The notes beneath the pieces were generated by a model. That model was given only the letters and a program-made list of their open reading frames with translations. It was not told where the DNA came from and searched no databases. A stretch of 64,000 bases of DNA. Origin: Sympetrum striolatum. Lineage: Eukaryota > Arthropoda > Insecta > Odonata > Libellulidae. Below are positions 36,307 to 49,440 of the stretch, piece after piece (the stretch's first letter is position 1; every line of letters starts with the position of its first letter). The stretch covers positions 6,128,752 through 6,192,751 of the forward strand of contig OX388341.1 of NCBI GenBank assembly GCA_947579665.1, in the 5' to 3' direction. The position numbers and the translations under genes are program-made.

Positions 36307-37466
36307 CGAGTAAAATGTAGCTTGCATACTGCAAGCAGATCGACAACACTAATTTCATATCGGCATCATATCGGGACGGACATCAAAAGAAAAAAAAAAT
36401 TCAAAATATTCGTAGAATTCGCTGCAATTTAATCACCTGGCAGCGAACCCCGGTCTTCCTGGTGTACTTACTATGCAGCAAAATAGAAAATTACCATATC
36501 AAACTATGTGTGAAAATTCAAGCAAAACTATTAGGTGCAACTACCTCAAACGACGTCCTACTATTCACATACACTCCTTACTTGAGAAATTATAATGTGC
36601 TCTGGCATCGAACCCAGGAACAGCATGGTCTTATCTATTTTTTTTCTTAAACAAAGTGTTAATATACATCTTCCATCTAAGCAAGAGCTCCCTTACATAT
36701 CGATAAATGCATAAAAAAATTATGAAAAGATACCCCATAGTATTATATATGGGTGATATTTTTACCGCCCGGCATCGAACCCGGGTCTTTCAGGCAATAC
36801 TTTCTATGCAGCACAAAAGAAAAACACCATCTCTAACCGCCTATGCAAATTCAAGCAGAAATATTGATTACAACTGCCTCAAATGACGTCCTACTTTTCC
36901 TTTATATTCCTTATGAGAGAAACGTTATTGTGCTCTGGCTTCGAACCCAGGAACAGTACGGTCTTATGAAAATTTTTTTCTAAAACTTATTCGTACCATA
37001 CATCTTCCAGCCAAGCACGAACATCCTATCATTTCGATAAGTGCATCTAAAAAAATAATGAAAAACGGCTCCCATGTATTTTAAAGGGCAGATCTTTGCA
37101 ACGTCCTAGCATCGAACCCAGGATAACTTTTGTAAAAGTCATTGATGTTTTCGAAAGTCCAAGACCATAAATATAGGCACCTTGAGTTTTACTTCTCTAC
37201 CTATCCGGAAAGTATTTTTTTTTAATTCCCGAAAATCACGGCAATGCATTCAAACGGGAAAAATCGGGACTTTGGGGCCCTCTGGAATCGAACCTATGAC
37301 ACTGAGGATCAAAGTCTCTTTTTTCCTGGGGGTTTCACGTTATGGCCAATATGTCATAAAAATTTCAGATCAATGACGCTTGTAGTTTAGGCTGTGAATT
37401 TGTATCCTATCTATCTATATAGGTATATATATGAATGAATCCGGAGAAGCATCTATATATAATAGA
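36307..37466 (-). mobile_element. E34: complete beta element, L1 start
   Basis: Complete TC..CTCG element of about 1,160 bp, nearly identical to E19, E41 and E52. It is followed by an orphan short-type 5' terminus (TATCCGGAGAAACGTC to AATAGA, about 37467-37494) before E35. Confidence 0.82.
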
Positions 37467-37499
37467 TATCCGGAGAAACGTCTATATATAATAGATATA

Positions 37500-38575
37500 C
37501 GAGTAAAATGTTGCTTGCATACTGCAAGCAGATCGACAACACTAATTTCATATCGGCATTATATATGGGCGGTCCTCAAAAGAAAAAAAAAAGGATTTAA
37601 TTTTTTCTTAAAATTCGCTGAAATTTCATCGTCTGGCATCGAACCCGGGTCTTACTGGTAAACCTACTATGAAACACAATAGAAGATCACCATCTGTAAC
37701 TATGTGTGAAAATTAAAGCAGAAATAATGGCTACAACTGCCTCAAAAGACGTTCTAATTTTCACGAATGTAAATGGCTCTCGGGACTCGAACCAAGGACG
37801 ATCTTGGAAATCTAAAAGATGCTTCTGAAAGTTACTTATGATCTCTATCTATATGCCGAATTTCAAGTTTCCTTATTATTGAGAAAGGTTTCAAAATAAT
37901 TCCTAAAAATCGGATCAACTTCTGATTGCAGAGACACCTGGTGTCGAACCCAGGACATATTGTAAGCTGTGAATGCACAGTTTGATAAGTATAAATTTGC
38001 TCTTGTGTCATGCAAAGTTTGAAGTCGATAGCATGTCGGGAAGTACCTAAATTTTGTTTCCGTTATCTCCGTAAGAAATGCATTTAGATGTGCAAATGGC
38101 CCTCTGGGATCGAACCAAGGACCATCAGCGAACATGTAAAATTTGATTATGAAATATATTTATAATATCTAACCTCATGCCGAATTTCAAGTTTCCATGC
38201 CATCGGCAAACGGTCCAAATAAAATCTTAAAAATCGCCGCAATGTATTTTAAACGGCCGATTTTTGCCCCGACCTAGCATCGAACCCAGGATATTTTCCG
38301 TAAAACTCATTTATGTTTTCGATAGATCATGACGATATATATCGGCTCCTTGAGTTTTAAGTCCCAACCTAACCGGCAAGTATTTTTTAAAAATTCCCGA
38401 AAATCACGGCAATGCATTTAAACGGGAAAAATCGGGACTTTGGGGCCCTCTGGAATTGAACCCATGACACTGAGGTTCAAAGTCGCTTTTTTCCTGGGGG
38501 TTTTACGTTATGGCCAATGTGTCATAAAAATTTCAAGTCAATGACGCTTGTGGTTTAGCCTGTGAATTTGTATCC
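37500..38575 (-). mobile_element. E35: alpha element with beta-like unit 1
   Basis: Alpha body. The outer part of unit 1 (AAAGTCGCTTTTTTCCTGGG) resembles beta copies, so the element is mosaic there. The first box is degenerate (GGAATTGAACCC, near 38452). It faces E36 head to head. Confidence 0.76.
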
Positions 38576-38597
38576 TATCTATATACCTATATAGCTA

Positions 38598-39724
38598 TCT
38601 ATTATATATAGATGCTTCTCCGGATTCATTCATATAGATAGATAGATAGATAGATAGGATACTAATTCACAGCCTAAACCACAAGCGTCATTAACTTGAA
38701 ATTTTTATGACGTATTGGCCATAACGAGTAACCGCCAGAAAAATTGCGATTTTGATCCTCAGTGTCATGGGTTTGATTCCAGAGGGCCCCAAAGTCGCGA
38801 TTTTCCCCATAAGAATACATGGCGGGGATTTTCGAAAATTTTTTTTAGGCACTTCCCGGAAGAATTGAGAGTTGAAATTCGAGGGATCGCTACAAGCCGT
38901 GAAACTCCAACGTAAATCAGAAAGACATCACCGAATATGGTCCATGGTTCGATGCTAGGTCGGGGCAAAAATCGGCCGTTTAAAATGCATTGCGGCGATT
39001 TTAAAAATTTGTTTTGGATCCTTTCCCGATAACATGGATACTTGATACTCGGCACGTCGATAGATATCATAAATATATTTCGTAATCAAATTTTATATAT
39101 TCGCTGATGGTCCTTGGTTCGATCCCAGAGGGCCATTTGCACTTCTCAATGCATTTCTTACGGATATAACGGAAACAAGATTTAGGTACTTCCCTGAATG
39201 CTATCGACTTCTATCCTTGCATGATACAAGACCAAGTCTTTAAAAATCAAACTGTGCATTCACAGCTCACAATACGTCCTGGGTTCGACACCAGGTGTCT
39301 CTGCAATCAGAAGTTGATCCGATATTTATATTTGAAACCTTTCCCAATAATATAGAAACTTGAAATTCGGCATATAGATAGAGATCATAAGTAACTTTCA
39401 GAAACATGTTTTAGATTTCCAAGATCGTCCTTGGTTCGAATCCAGAGAGCCATTTACATTCGTGAAAAGTAGAACGTCGTTTGAGGTAGTTGCAGCAAAT
39501 ATTTCTGCTTGAATTTTCACACATAGTTAGAGATGGTGATGTTCTATTGTGCTGCATAGTAAGTTAACAGTAAAGACCCGGGTTCGATGCCAGACGATGG
39601 AATTTCAGCGAATTTTAAGAAAAATTTCAATCCATTTTTTTCTTTTGATGGCCGTCCCGATATGATGCCGACATGAAAATAGTGTTGTCGATCTGCTTGC
39701 AGTATGCAAGCTACATTTTACTCG
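38598..39724 (+). mobile_element. E36: complete alpha element, L1/L2 mosaic
   Basis: Complete TC..CTCG element of about 1,127 bp. The start and first box flank are L1 type. Just after the box (GGGTTTGATTCC near 38770) the sequence becomes L2 type (AAAGTCGCGATTTTCCCC). A GATA run of about 24 bp precedes the body start at 38657. Confidence 0.8.
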
Positions 39725-39787
39725 TATAGCTATATATATGAATGAATCCGGAGAAGCATCTATATATAATAGATATATATATACAAT

Positions 39788-40864
39788 GGGGATCAAAAGT
39801 CTAAGCATGTTCCACAAGTGCCGCCGACTTGAAATTTTTACGACGTATTGGGCATAACGTGTAACCTCCAGGAAAAAGCCAACATTGAACCTCGGTGTCA
39901 TGGGTTCGATTCCAGAAGGCCCCAAAGTCGCAATTTTCTCCATAAGAATACATGGCAGGGATTTTCGAAAATTTTTTTGAGGCACTTCCCGGGAGAGGAG
40001 AGAGTTGAATTTCAAGGGATCGCTAGATGCCGTGCATATCTAAAGTAAACCATAAAGACATCTACGAATATTATCCTTGGTTCGATGCTAGGTCGGGGCA
40101 AAAATCGGCCTTTTAAAATGCATTGCGGCGATTTTTAAGATTATTTTTGAACCCTTTTCCGATGGCATAGAAACTTGAAATTCGGTATGAGGTTGGATAC
40201 CATAAAAGTACATCATAATCGAATTTTACATATTCGCTGATGGTCCTTGGTTCGATCCCAGAGGGCCATTTACATTCCTCAATGCATTTCTTATGGAGAT
40301 AACGGAAACACATTTTAGGTACTTCCCGGAACGTTATCGACTTCAAACTTTGCATATAGAAAGATTGAGTCCATACAAATCAAACATTGCATTCACACCT
40401 ATCAATGTGTCCTGGGTTCGACACCAGGTGTCTCTGCAATCAGAAGTTGATCCGATTTTTAGAAATTAATTTGAAACTTTTGCCGATAATATAGAAACAT
40501 CAAATATGGCATATAGATAGAGATCATAAATAACTTTCAGAAACATGTTTTAGATTTCCACGATCGTCCTTGGTTCGAGTCCCGAGAGGCATTTACTTTC
40601 GCGAAAAGTAGTACGTCGTTTGAGGCAGTTTCAGCCAATATTTCTGCTTGAATTTTCACACATAGTAAGTGATGGTGATCTAATGTTGTGCTGCTTAATA
40701 GGTTAGCCAGGAAGACCCGGGTTCGATGCCAGACGATTAAATTACAGCGAATTTTAAGAATATTTTCAATCCTTTTTTTCTCTTTTGAGGGCCGTCCCGA
40801 TATGATTCCGACATTTAATTACTGTTTTCGATCTGCTTGCAGTATGCAAGCAACATTTTACTCG
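39788..40864 (+). mobile_element. E37: alpha element, L2 start
   Basis: Full alpha body with L2 start (TGGGGATCAAAAG). The spacer 39725-39787 holds an inverted long-type 5' terminus. It ends tail to tail with E38. Confidence 0.78.
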
Positions 40865-40928
40865 TATATGAATATACGAGTAAAATGTTGCTTGCATACT
40901 GCAAGCAGATCGACAACACTAATTTCAT
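40815..40928. repeat. Tail-to-tail inverted repeat E37/E38
   Basis: Two 3' ends across TATATGAATATA. The arms are about 50 nt with several mismatches on the E37 side (TTTAATTACTGTTTTCG). Confidence 0.83.
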
Positions 40929-41953
40929 GGCGGCATCATATCGGCACGGCCCTCAAAAGAAAAAAAATGGATTAAAAATAATCTTAGAATTCGCTTCAAT
41001 TTAATCGTCTGGCATCGAACCCGGGTCTTCTTGGTGAAATTACTATGCAGCACAACAGACGATCACCATCTCTAATTATGTGTGAAAATTCTAGGCGAAA
41101 TATTGACTGCAACTGCCTCAAACGACGTTCTACTTTTCACGAATGTAAATGGCTTTCTGAATTCGAACCAAGGACGATCTTGGAAATCTAAAATATTTTT
41201 CTGAAAGTTATTTATGATCTCTATCTATGTGCCGAATTTCAAATTTCTATATTATTGGGAAAGGTTTCAAAATTATTCTCAAAAATCGGATCAACTTCTG
41301 ATTGCAGAGACACCTGGTGTCGAATCCAGGAAATATTGTAAGCTGTGAATGCAAAGTTAGATTTGTAAAGGCTTGCTCTTCTATCATGCAAAGTTTGAAG
41401 TCAATAGCATGCCGGGAAGTTCCTAAATTTTGTTTCCGTTATCTCCGTAAGAAATGCATTGAGAAGTGCAAATGGCCCTCTGGGATCGAACCAAGGACCA
41501 TAAGCTAATATGTAAAATTTGATTATGAAATATATTTATGATATCTATCGGCGTGCTGAGTTTCAAGTATGTATGTTATCGGGAAAGGATCCAAAAAAAA
41601 TTTTCAAAATCCCCTCAATGCTTTTTAAACGGCCGATTTTTGCCCCGGCCTAGCATCGAACCAAGGACAATATTCGAAGATGTCTTTCCGATTTTCGTTG
41701 GCTATGCATGGCATCTAGCGGTCCCTCGAGTTTCATTTCTCTGCTTTTCCGGGAAGTGCCTCAAAAAAATTTTCGAAAATCCCCGCCATGTAATCTTATG
41801 GGGAAAATCGCGACTTTGGGGCCTTCTGGAATCGAACCCATGACACCGAGGTTCAAACTCGGCTTTTTCCTGGAGGTTACACGTTATGGCCAATATTTCG
41901 TAAAAATTTCAAGTCGGTGGCACCTGTGGAACATGGTTAGAATTTTGATCCCC
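40877..41953 (-). mobile_element. E38: alpha element, L2 start
   Basis: Full alpha body ending TTTGATCCCC. The spacer to E39 holds a short-type 5' terminus inverted relative to this element. Boxes: one context is CTGAATTCGAACC near 41160, core intact. Confidence 0.78.
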
Positions 41954-42012
41954 TATGAATGTATATATCTATTATATATAGACGCTTCTCCGGATATACC
42001 TATATATATATA

Positions 42013-43091
42013 CGAGTAAAATGTAGCTTGCATACTGCAAGCAGATCGACAACACTAATTTTATAGCGGCATTATATCGGGACGATCCTCAAAAGAAAAA
42101 AAACAGGATTGAAGTTTTTCTTAAAATTCGCTGACATTTCATCGTCTGGCATCGAACCCGGGTCTTTACTGTGAACTTACTATGCAGCACATTAGTAGAT
42201 CACCATCTCTAACTATGTGTGAAAATTCAAGCAGAAATATTGGCTGCAACAGCCTCAAAAGACGTTCTAATTTTCACGAATGTAAATGGCTCTCTGGATT
42301 CGAACCAAGGACAATCTTTGAAATCTAAAACATGTTTCTGAAAGTTATATATGATCTATATTTATATGCCGTATTTCAAGTTTCTATATTATTGGGAAAG
42401 GTTTAAAAATAATTCCTTAAAATCGGATCAACTTCTGATTGCGGAGACACCTGGTGTCGAACCCAGGAAATATTCTATGCTGTGAATACAAAGTTTGATT
42501 TGTAAGAACAGGCTCTTCTATCATGCAAAGTTTGAAGTCGATAGCATGCCGGGAAGTACGTTAATTTTGTTTCCGTTATCTCCGTAAGAAATGCATTGAG
42601 AAGTGAAATTGTCCCTCTGGGATCGAACCAAGGACCATCAGCGAACATGTAAAATTTGATTATGAAATATATTTGTGACATCTATCCACGTGCTGAGTTT
42701 CGAGTATCCATGTTATCGGGAAAGGATCCAAAAAAAAATCTTAAAAATCGCCGCAATGCATTTTAAACGGCCGATTTTTGCCCCGGCCTAGCATCGAACC
42801 AAGGACAATATTCGAAGATGTCTTTCCGATTTTCGTTGGCTATGCACGGTATTTAACGGTCCCTCGAGTTTCAACTCTCTGCTTATCCGGGAAGTGCCTC
42901 AAAAAAATTTTCGAAAATCCCCGCCATGTAATCTTATGGGGAAAATCGCGACTTTGGGGCCTTCTGGAATCGAACCCATGGCACCGAGGTTCAATGTCGA
43001 CTTTTTCCTGGAGGTTACACGTTATGGCCAATATGTCGTAAAAATTTCAAGTCGGTGGCACTTGAGGAACATGGTTAGAATTTTGATCCCC
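42013..43091 (-). mobile_element. E39: alpha element, L2 start
   Basis: Full alpha body, closely related to E38 in unit 1. The spacer 43092-43120 is only ATGAATGTATATATATCTATC and similar sequence, with no TCCGGA terminus. Confidence 0.78.
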
Positions 43092-43120
43092 TATGAATGT
43101 ATATATATCTATCTATTATA

Positions 43121-44221
43121 CGAGTAAAATGTTGCTTGCATACTGCAAGCAGATCGACAACACTAATTTCATATCAGCATCATATCGGGACGGACATCAA
43201 AAGAAAAAAAAAATTCAAAATATTCGTAGAATTCGCTGCAATTTAATCGCCTGGCAGCGAACCCCGGTCTTCCTGGTGTACTTACTATGCAGCAAAATAG
43301 AAGATTACCATATCATACTATGTGTGAAAAATCAAGCAAAACTATTAGGTGCAACTACCTCAAACGACGTCCTACTATTCACATACACTCCTTATTTGAG
43401 AAATTATAATGTGCTCTGGCATCGAACCCAGGAACAGCATGGTCTTATCTATTTTTTTTCTTAAACAAAGTGTTAATATACATCTTCCATCTAAGCAAGA
43501 GCTCCCTTACATAGCGATAAATGCATAAAAAAATTATGAAAAGATACCCCATAGTATTATATATGGGGGATATTTTTACCACCCGGCATCGAACCCGGGT
43601 CTTTCAGCCAATACTTTCTATGCAGCACAACAGAAAAACACCATCTCTAACCGCGTATGCAAATTTAAGCAGAAATATTGGTTACAACTGCCTCAAATGA
43701 CGTCCTACTTTTCCTTTATATTCCTTATGAGAGAAACGTTATTGTGCTCTGGCTTCGAACCCAGGAACAGTACGGTCTTATGAAAATTTTTTTCTAAAAC
43801 TTATTCGTACCATACATCTTCCAGCCAAGCACGAACATCCTATCATTTCGATAACTGCATCTAAAAAAATAATGAAAAACGGCTCCCATGTATTTTAAAG
43901 GGCAGATCTTTGCATCGTCCTAGCATCGAACCCAGGATAACTTTTTTAAAAGTCATTGATGTTTTCGAAAGTCCAAGACCATAAATATAGGCACCTTGAG
44001 TTTTACTTCTCTACCTATCCGGAAAGTATTTTTTTTTCATTCCAGAAAATAACGGCAATGCATTCAAACGGGAAAAATCGGGACTTTGGGGCCCTCTGGA
44101 ATCGAACCTATGACACTGAGGATCAAAGTCTCTTTTTTCCTGGGGGTTTCACGTTATGGCCAATATGTCATAAAAATTTCAGATCAATGACGCTTGTAGT
44201 TTAGGCTGTGAATTTGTATCC
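43121..44221 (-). mobile_element. E40: beta element, L1 start
   Basis: First of three consecutive nearly identical beta copies (E40, E41, E42). The 5' terminus is present with correct polarity but is shortened (GGAGGAGCATC, then TATATTA). Confidence 0.8.
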
Positions 44222-44278
44222 TATCTATCTATATAGGTATATATATGAATGAATCCGGAGGAGCATCTATATATTATA

Positions 44279-45437
44279 CGAGTAAAATGTTGCTTGCATA
44301 CTGCAAGCAGATCGACAACACTAATTTCATATCGGCATCATATCGGGACGGACATCAAAAGAAAAAAAAATTCAAAATATTCGTAGAATTCGCTGCAATT
44401 TAATCGCCTGGCAGCGAACCCCGGTCTTCCTGGTGTACTTACTATGCAGCAAAATAGAAGATTACCATATCAAACTATGTGTGAAAATTCAAGCAAAACT
44501 ATTAGGTGCAACTACCTCAAACGACGTCCTACTATTCACATACACTCCTTATTTGAGAAATTATAATGTGCTCTGGCATCGAACCCAGGAACAGCATGGT
44601 CTTATCTATTTTTTTTCATAAACAAAGTGTTAATATACTACTTCCATCTAAGCAAGAGCTCCCTTACATATCGATAAATGCATAAAAAAATTATGAAAAG
44701 ATACCCCATAGTGTTATATATGGGGGATATTTTTACCGCCCGGCATCGAACCCGGGTCTTTCAGGCAATACTTTCTATGCAGCACAACAGAAAAACACCA
44801 TCTCTAACCGCGTATGCAAATTCAAGCAGAAATATTGGTTACAACTGCCTCAAATGACGTCCTACTTTTCCTTTATATTCCTTATGAGAGAAACGTTATT
44901 GTGCTCTGGCTTCGAACCCAGGAACAGTACGGTCTTATGAAAATTTTTTTCTAAAACTTATTCGTACCATACATCTTCCAGCCAAGCACGAACATCCTAT
45001 CATTTCGATAAGTGCATCTAAAAAAATAATGAAAAACGGCTCCCATGTATTTTAAAGGGCAGATCTTTGCATCGTCCTAGCATCGAACCCAGGATAACTT
45101 TTGTAAAAGTCATTGATGTTTTCGAAAGTCCAAGACCATAAATATAGGCACCTTGAGTTTTACTTCTCTACCTATCCGGAAAGTATTTTTTTTTAATTCC
45201 CGAAAATCACGGCAATGCATTCAAACGGGAAAAATCGGGACTTTGGGGCCCTCTGGAATCGAACCTATGACACTGAGGATCAAAGTCTCTTTTTTCCTGG
45301 GGGTTTCACGTTATGGCCAATATGTCATAAAAATTTCAGATCAATGACGCTTGTAGTTTAGGCTGTGAATTTGTATCCTATCTATCTATATAGGTATATA
45401 TATGAATGAATCCGGAGAAGCATCTATATATAATAGA
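44279..45437 (-). mobile_element. E41: complete beta element abutting E42
   Basis: Complete TC..CTCG element of about 1,159 bp. Its TC (GA at 45436-45437) is joined directly to the CTCG end of E42 (CGAG at 45438) with no base between. Confidence 0.83.
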
Positions 45438-45446
45438 CGAGTAAAA
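45428..45446 (-). other. Exact CTCG-TC head-to-tail junction
   Basis: Second exact end-to-end join. E42's CTCG is followed on the minus strand by E41's TCTATTATATATAG. It confirms independently that the element ends are TC and CTCG. Confidence 0.85.
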
Positions 45447-45888
45447 TGTAGCTTGCATACTGCAAGCAGATCGACAACACTAATTTCATATCGGCATCAT
45501 ATCGGGACGGACATCAAAAGAAAAAAAGAATTCACAATATTCGTAGAATTCGCTGAATATTTTAATGGGCAGATCTTTGCATCGTCCTAGCATCGAACCC
45601 AGGATAACTTTTGTAAAAGTCATTGATGTTTTCGAAAGTCCAACACCATAACTATAGGCACCTTGAGTTTTACTTCTCTACCTATCCGGAAAGTATTTTT
45701 TTTTAATTCCCGAAAATCACGGCAATGCATTCAAACGGGAAAAATCGGGACTTTGGGGCCCTCTGGAATCGAACCTATGACACTGAGGATCAAAGTCTCT
45801 TTTTTCCTGGGGGTTTCACGTTATGGCCAATATGTCATAAAAATTTCAGATCAATGACGCTTGTAGTTTAGGCTGTGAATTTGTATCC
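45438..45888 (-). mobile_element. E42: internally deleted beta element
   Basis: About 451 bp to the body start. It keeps the 3' end (to about 45555) and units 2 and 1 (boxes near 45592 and 45769), and lacks units 3-6. The junction, around CGCTGAATATTTTAATGGGC, has A/T microhomology. Otherwise it matches E41 almost base for base. Confidence 0.82.
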
Positions 45889-45916
45889 TATCTATCTATC
45901 TATCTATATAGGTATA

Positions 45917-47061
45917 CGAGTAAAATGTTGCTTGCATACTGCAAGCAGATCGACAACACTATTTTCATGTCGGCATCATATCGGGACGGCCATCAAATGA
46001 AAAAAATGGATTGAAATTTTTCTTAAAATTCGCTGAAATTCCATCGTCTGGCATCGAACCCGGCTCTATACTGTTGAAATTACTATGCAGCACAATAGAA
46101 CATCGCCATCTCTAATTATGTGTGAAAATTCAAGCAGAAATATTGGCTACAATTGCCTCAAAAGACGTTCTCATTTTCACGAATGTAAGTGCCTCTCTGG
46201 ATTCGAACCAAGGACGATCTTGGAAATCTAAAAAATGTTTCTGAAAGTTATTTATGATCTCTATCTACATGCCGAATTTCAAGTTTCTATATTGTTGGGA
46301 AAGGGTTCAAAATAATTATTGAAAATCGGATCAGTTACTGATATTAGAGACGCCTGGTGTCGAACCCAGGACACATTGACAGCTGGGAATGCACAGTTTG
46401 ATTTGTATACACTTGATTTTTCTAAGTGGAAAGTTTGAAGTCTTTATCGTGCCGGGAAGTACCTATAATTTGTTTCCGTTATCTCCGTAAGAAATGCATT
46501 GAGGAATTTTAATTACCCTCTGGGATCGAACCAAGGACCATCAGCGAATATGTAAAATTTGATCCTGAAATTTATTATTGATCTCCAACTCCATGCCGAA
46601 TTTCAAGTTTCCATGCCATCGGGAAAGGGTCCAAAAAAAAACTTAAAAATCGCTACAATGCAATTTAAACGGCGGATTTTTGCCCCGACCTAGCATCGAA
46701 CCCAGGATATTTTCCGTAAAACTCATTTATGTTTTGGATAGATCATGACCATATATATAGGCTCCTTGAGTTTTGATTCGCTACCTATCCGGAAAGTATT
46801 TTTTTTTAATTCCCGAAAATAAAAGCAATGCATTCAAACGGGAAAAATCGGGACTTTGGGGCCCTCTGGAATCGAACCCAAGACATCGAGGTTCAAAATC
46901 GCATTTTTTCTGGAGGTTATACGTTATGGCCAATATGTCGTAAAAATTTCAAACCATTGACGCAAGTGGTTTTGCCTGTGACTTTGTATCCTCTCTCTAT
47001 ATATATATATATGAATATATGATATATGAATGAATCCGGAGAAGCATCTATATATAATAGA
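45917..47061 (-). mobile_element. E43: complete alpha element, L1 start
   Basis: Complete TC..CTCG element of about 1,145 bp. It resembles E21 in unit 1 (CCCAAGACATCGAGG). After it comes an orphan 5' terminus in the same orientation (about 47065-47104), then E44 facing the other way. Confidence 0.8.
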
Positions 47062-47064
47062 TAG

Positions 47065-47104
47065 ATATATGAATGAATCCGGAGAAGCATCTATATATAA
47101 TAGA
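47065..47104 (-). mobile_element. Orphan 5' terminus
   Basis: A second copy of the long-type 5' terminus (GAATGAATCCGGAGAAGCAT to AATAGA) with no body, squeezed between the 5' ends of E43 and E44. Confidence 0.7.
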
Positions 47105-47106
47105 TA

Positions 47107-48262
47107 TCTATTATATATAGACGCTTCTCCGGATATACTTATATATATATACACTGGGGATCAAAAGTCTAACCATGTTCCACAAGTGCCACCGACTTGC
47201 AATTTTTACGACGTTATGGCCATGACGTGTAACCTCCAGGAAAAAGCTGACATTGAACCTCGGTGTCATGGGTTCAATTCCAGAAGACCTCAAAGTCCCA
47301 ATTTTCTCCATAAGGATACATGGTGGCGATTTTCAAAATTTTTTAAATAATACTTCCCGGACAGGTAGAGAATCGAAATTCAAGGAGCTTACAGATATGG
47401 TCAAGAACTATTAAAAACATTAATGACTACCAATAGGAACGTCCTGGGTTAGATTCTAGAACGATGCAAAAATATCGCATTTAAAATGCATGGGGATAGT
47501 TTTTCATTAATTTTTTTGTTGCACTTACCGGAATGTAAGGAACTTTTCGCTCAGCTAGAAGATATATATTAAGAATTGGTTTCAAAAAAAATTTCTTAAG
47601 CCCGTACTATTCCTGGGTTCGATGCCAGAGCACATTAACATTTCTCTCATAAGGAATATAAGGGAAAAGTAGGACGTCGTTTGAGGCAGTTGCAGCCAAT
47701 ATTTCTGCTCGAATTTTCACACATAGTTAGAGATAGTGATCTTCTATTATGTTGCATAGGAATAATTACCAGAAAGATCCGGTTTCGACGCCGGGCGGCA
47801 AATATGTCTCCTGTTTAAAATACATTGATTTAGTATTTCATTATTTTTTTGATGCACTTATCGAAATGATAGGAAGTTCATACTCGGCTGGAAGATGTAT
47901 GAAAAGAATTGGTTTTAGAAAAAAAATCAGATAACACCGTACTATTCCTGGGTTCGATGCCAGAGCACATTAGCATTTCTATCATAAGGAATATAAGGGA
48001 AACGTAGGACGTCGTTTGAGGCAGTTGCAGTTAATATTTCTACTTGAATTTTCACACATAGTTACAGATGGTGATCTTCTATGGTTCTGCATAGTAAGTA
48101 TGACCGGGAAGACCTGGGTTCGATGCCAGACGAATAAATTGCAGCAGAAATTAAGAATATTTTCTAACCATTTTTTTTTCTTTTGAGGACTCACTCTATG
48201 TGATTCCGACAAAAAACTTTTGTTATCGATGTGCTTGCAGTATGCAAGCAACATTTTACTCG
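47107..48262 (+). mobile_element. E44: complete beta element, L2 start
   Basis: Complete TC..CTCG element of about 1,156 bp with six units, a beta body on an L2 start. Several boxes are decayed: GGTTCAATTCC (near 47273), GGTTAGATTC (near 47447) and GGTTTCGACGCC (near 47783). It is older or more diverged than the L1 beta group. Confidence 0.79.
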
Positions 48263-48309
48263 TAATAGATATAGACGCTTCTCCGGATATACTTATATAT
48301 ATATACACT

Positions 48310-49385
48310 GGGGATCAAAAGTCTAACCATGTTCCACAAGTGCCACCGACTTGAAATTTTTACGACGTTATGGCCATGACGTGTAACCTCCAGGAAAAAG
48401 CCGACATTGAACCTCGGTGCCATGGGTTCGATTCCAGAAGGCCCCAAAGTCGCGATTTTCCCCATAAGATTACATGGCGGGGATTTTCGAAAATTTTTTT
48501 GAGGCACTTCCCGGAAAAGTAGAGAGTTGAAACTCGAGGGACCGCTAAATGCCGTGCATAGCCAACGAAAATCGGAAAGACATCTTCGAATATTGTCCTT
48601 GGTTCGATGCTAGGCCGGGGCAAAAATCGGCCGTTTAAAATGCATTGCGGCAATTTATAAGATTTTTTTGGATCCTTTCCCGATAACATAGATACTTGAA
48701 ACTCGGCACGTCGATAGATATCATGAATTTATTTCATAATCGAATTTTACATATTAGCTTATGGTCCTTGGTTCGATCCCAGAGGACCATTTGCACTTCC
48801 CAATGCTTTTCTTACGGAGATAACGGAAACAAATTTTAGGTACTTCCCGGCACGATATCGACTTCAAACTTTGCATGTAGAAAGATCAAGTCCATACAAA
48901 TTAAACAGTGCATTCACAGCTATCAAAGTGTCCTGGGTTCGACACCAGGTGTCTCTGCAATCAGAAGTTGATCCGATTTTTAGGAATTATTTTAAAACCT
49001 TTGCCAATAATATAGAAACTTCAAATTCGGCATATAGATAGAGATCATAAATAATATTCAGAAACTTTTTTTAGATTTCCAAGATCGTCCTTGGTTCGAA
49101 TCCAGAGAGCCATTTAAAATCGTGAAAATTAGAACGTCTTTTGAGGCAGTTGTAGCCCATATTTCTGCTTGAATTTTCACACATCGTTAGAGATGGTGAT
49201 CTTCTATTGTGCTGCATAGTAAGTTCACAGTAAAGACCCGGGTTCGATGCCAGACGATGGAATTTAGGCAAATATTAAGAAAAATTTCGACCTTTTTTTT
49301 TTCTTTTGATGGCCGTCCGGATATGATGCCGACATGAAAATAGTGTTGTCGATCTGCTTGCAGTATGCAAGCAACATTTTACTCG
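48310..49385 (+). mobile_element. E45: alpha element, L2 start
   Basis: Full alpha body with six intact box cores. The preceding spacer has a short-type forward 5' terminus lacking TC (AATAGATATAGACGCTTC). It ends tail to tail with E46. Confidence 0.79.
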
Positions 49386-49440
49386 TATATATATACGAGT
49401 AAAATGTTGCTTGCATACTGCAAGCACATCGATAACAAAA
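49335..49440. repeat. Tail-to-tail inverted repeat E45/E46
   Basis: The two CTCG ends face each other across 10 bp of TA. The arms match well through the hairpins, then diverge (GATCGACAAC against CATCGATAAC). Confidence 0.83.
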
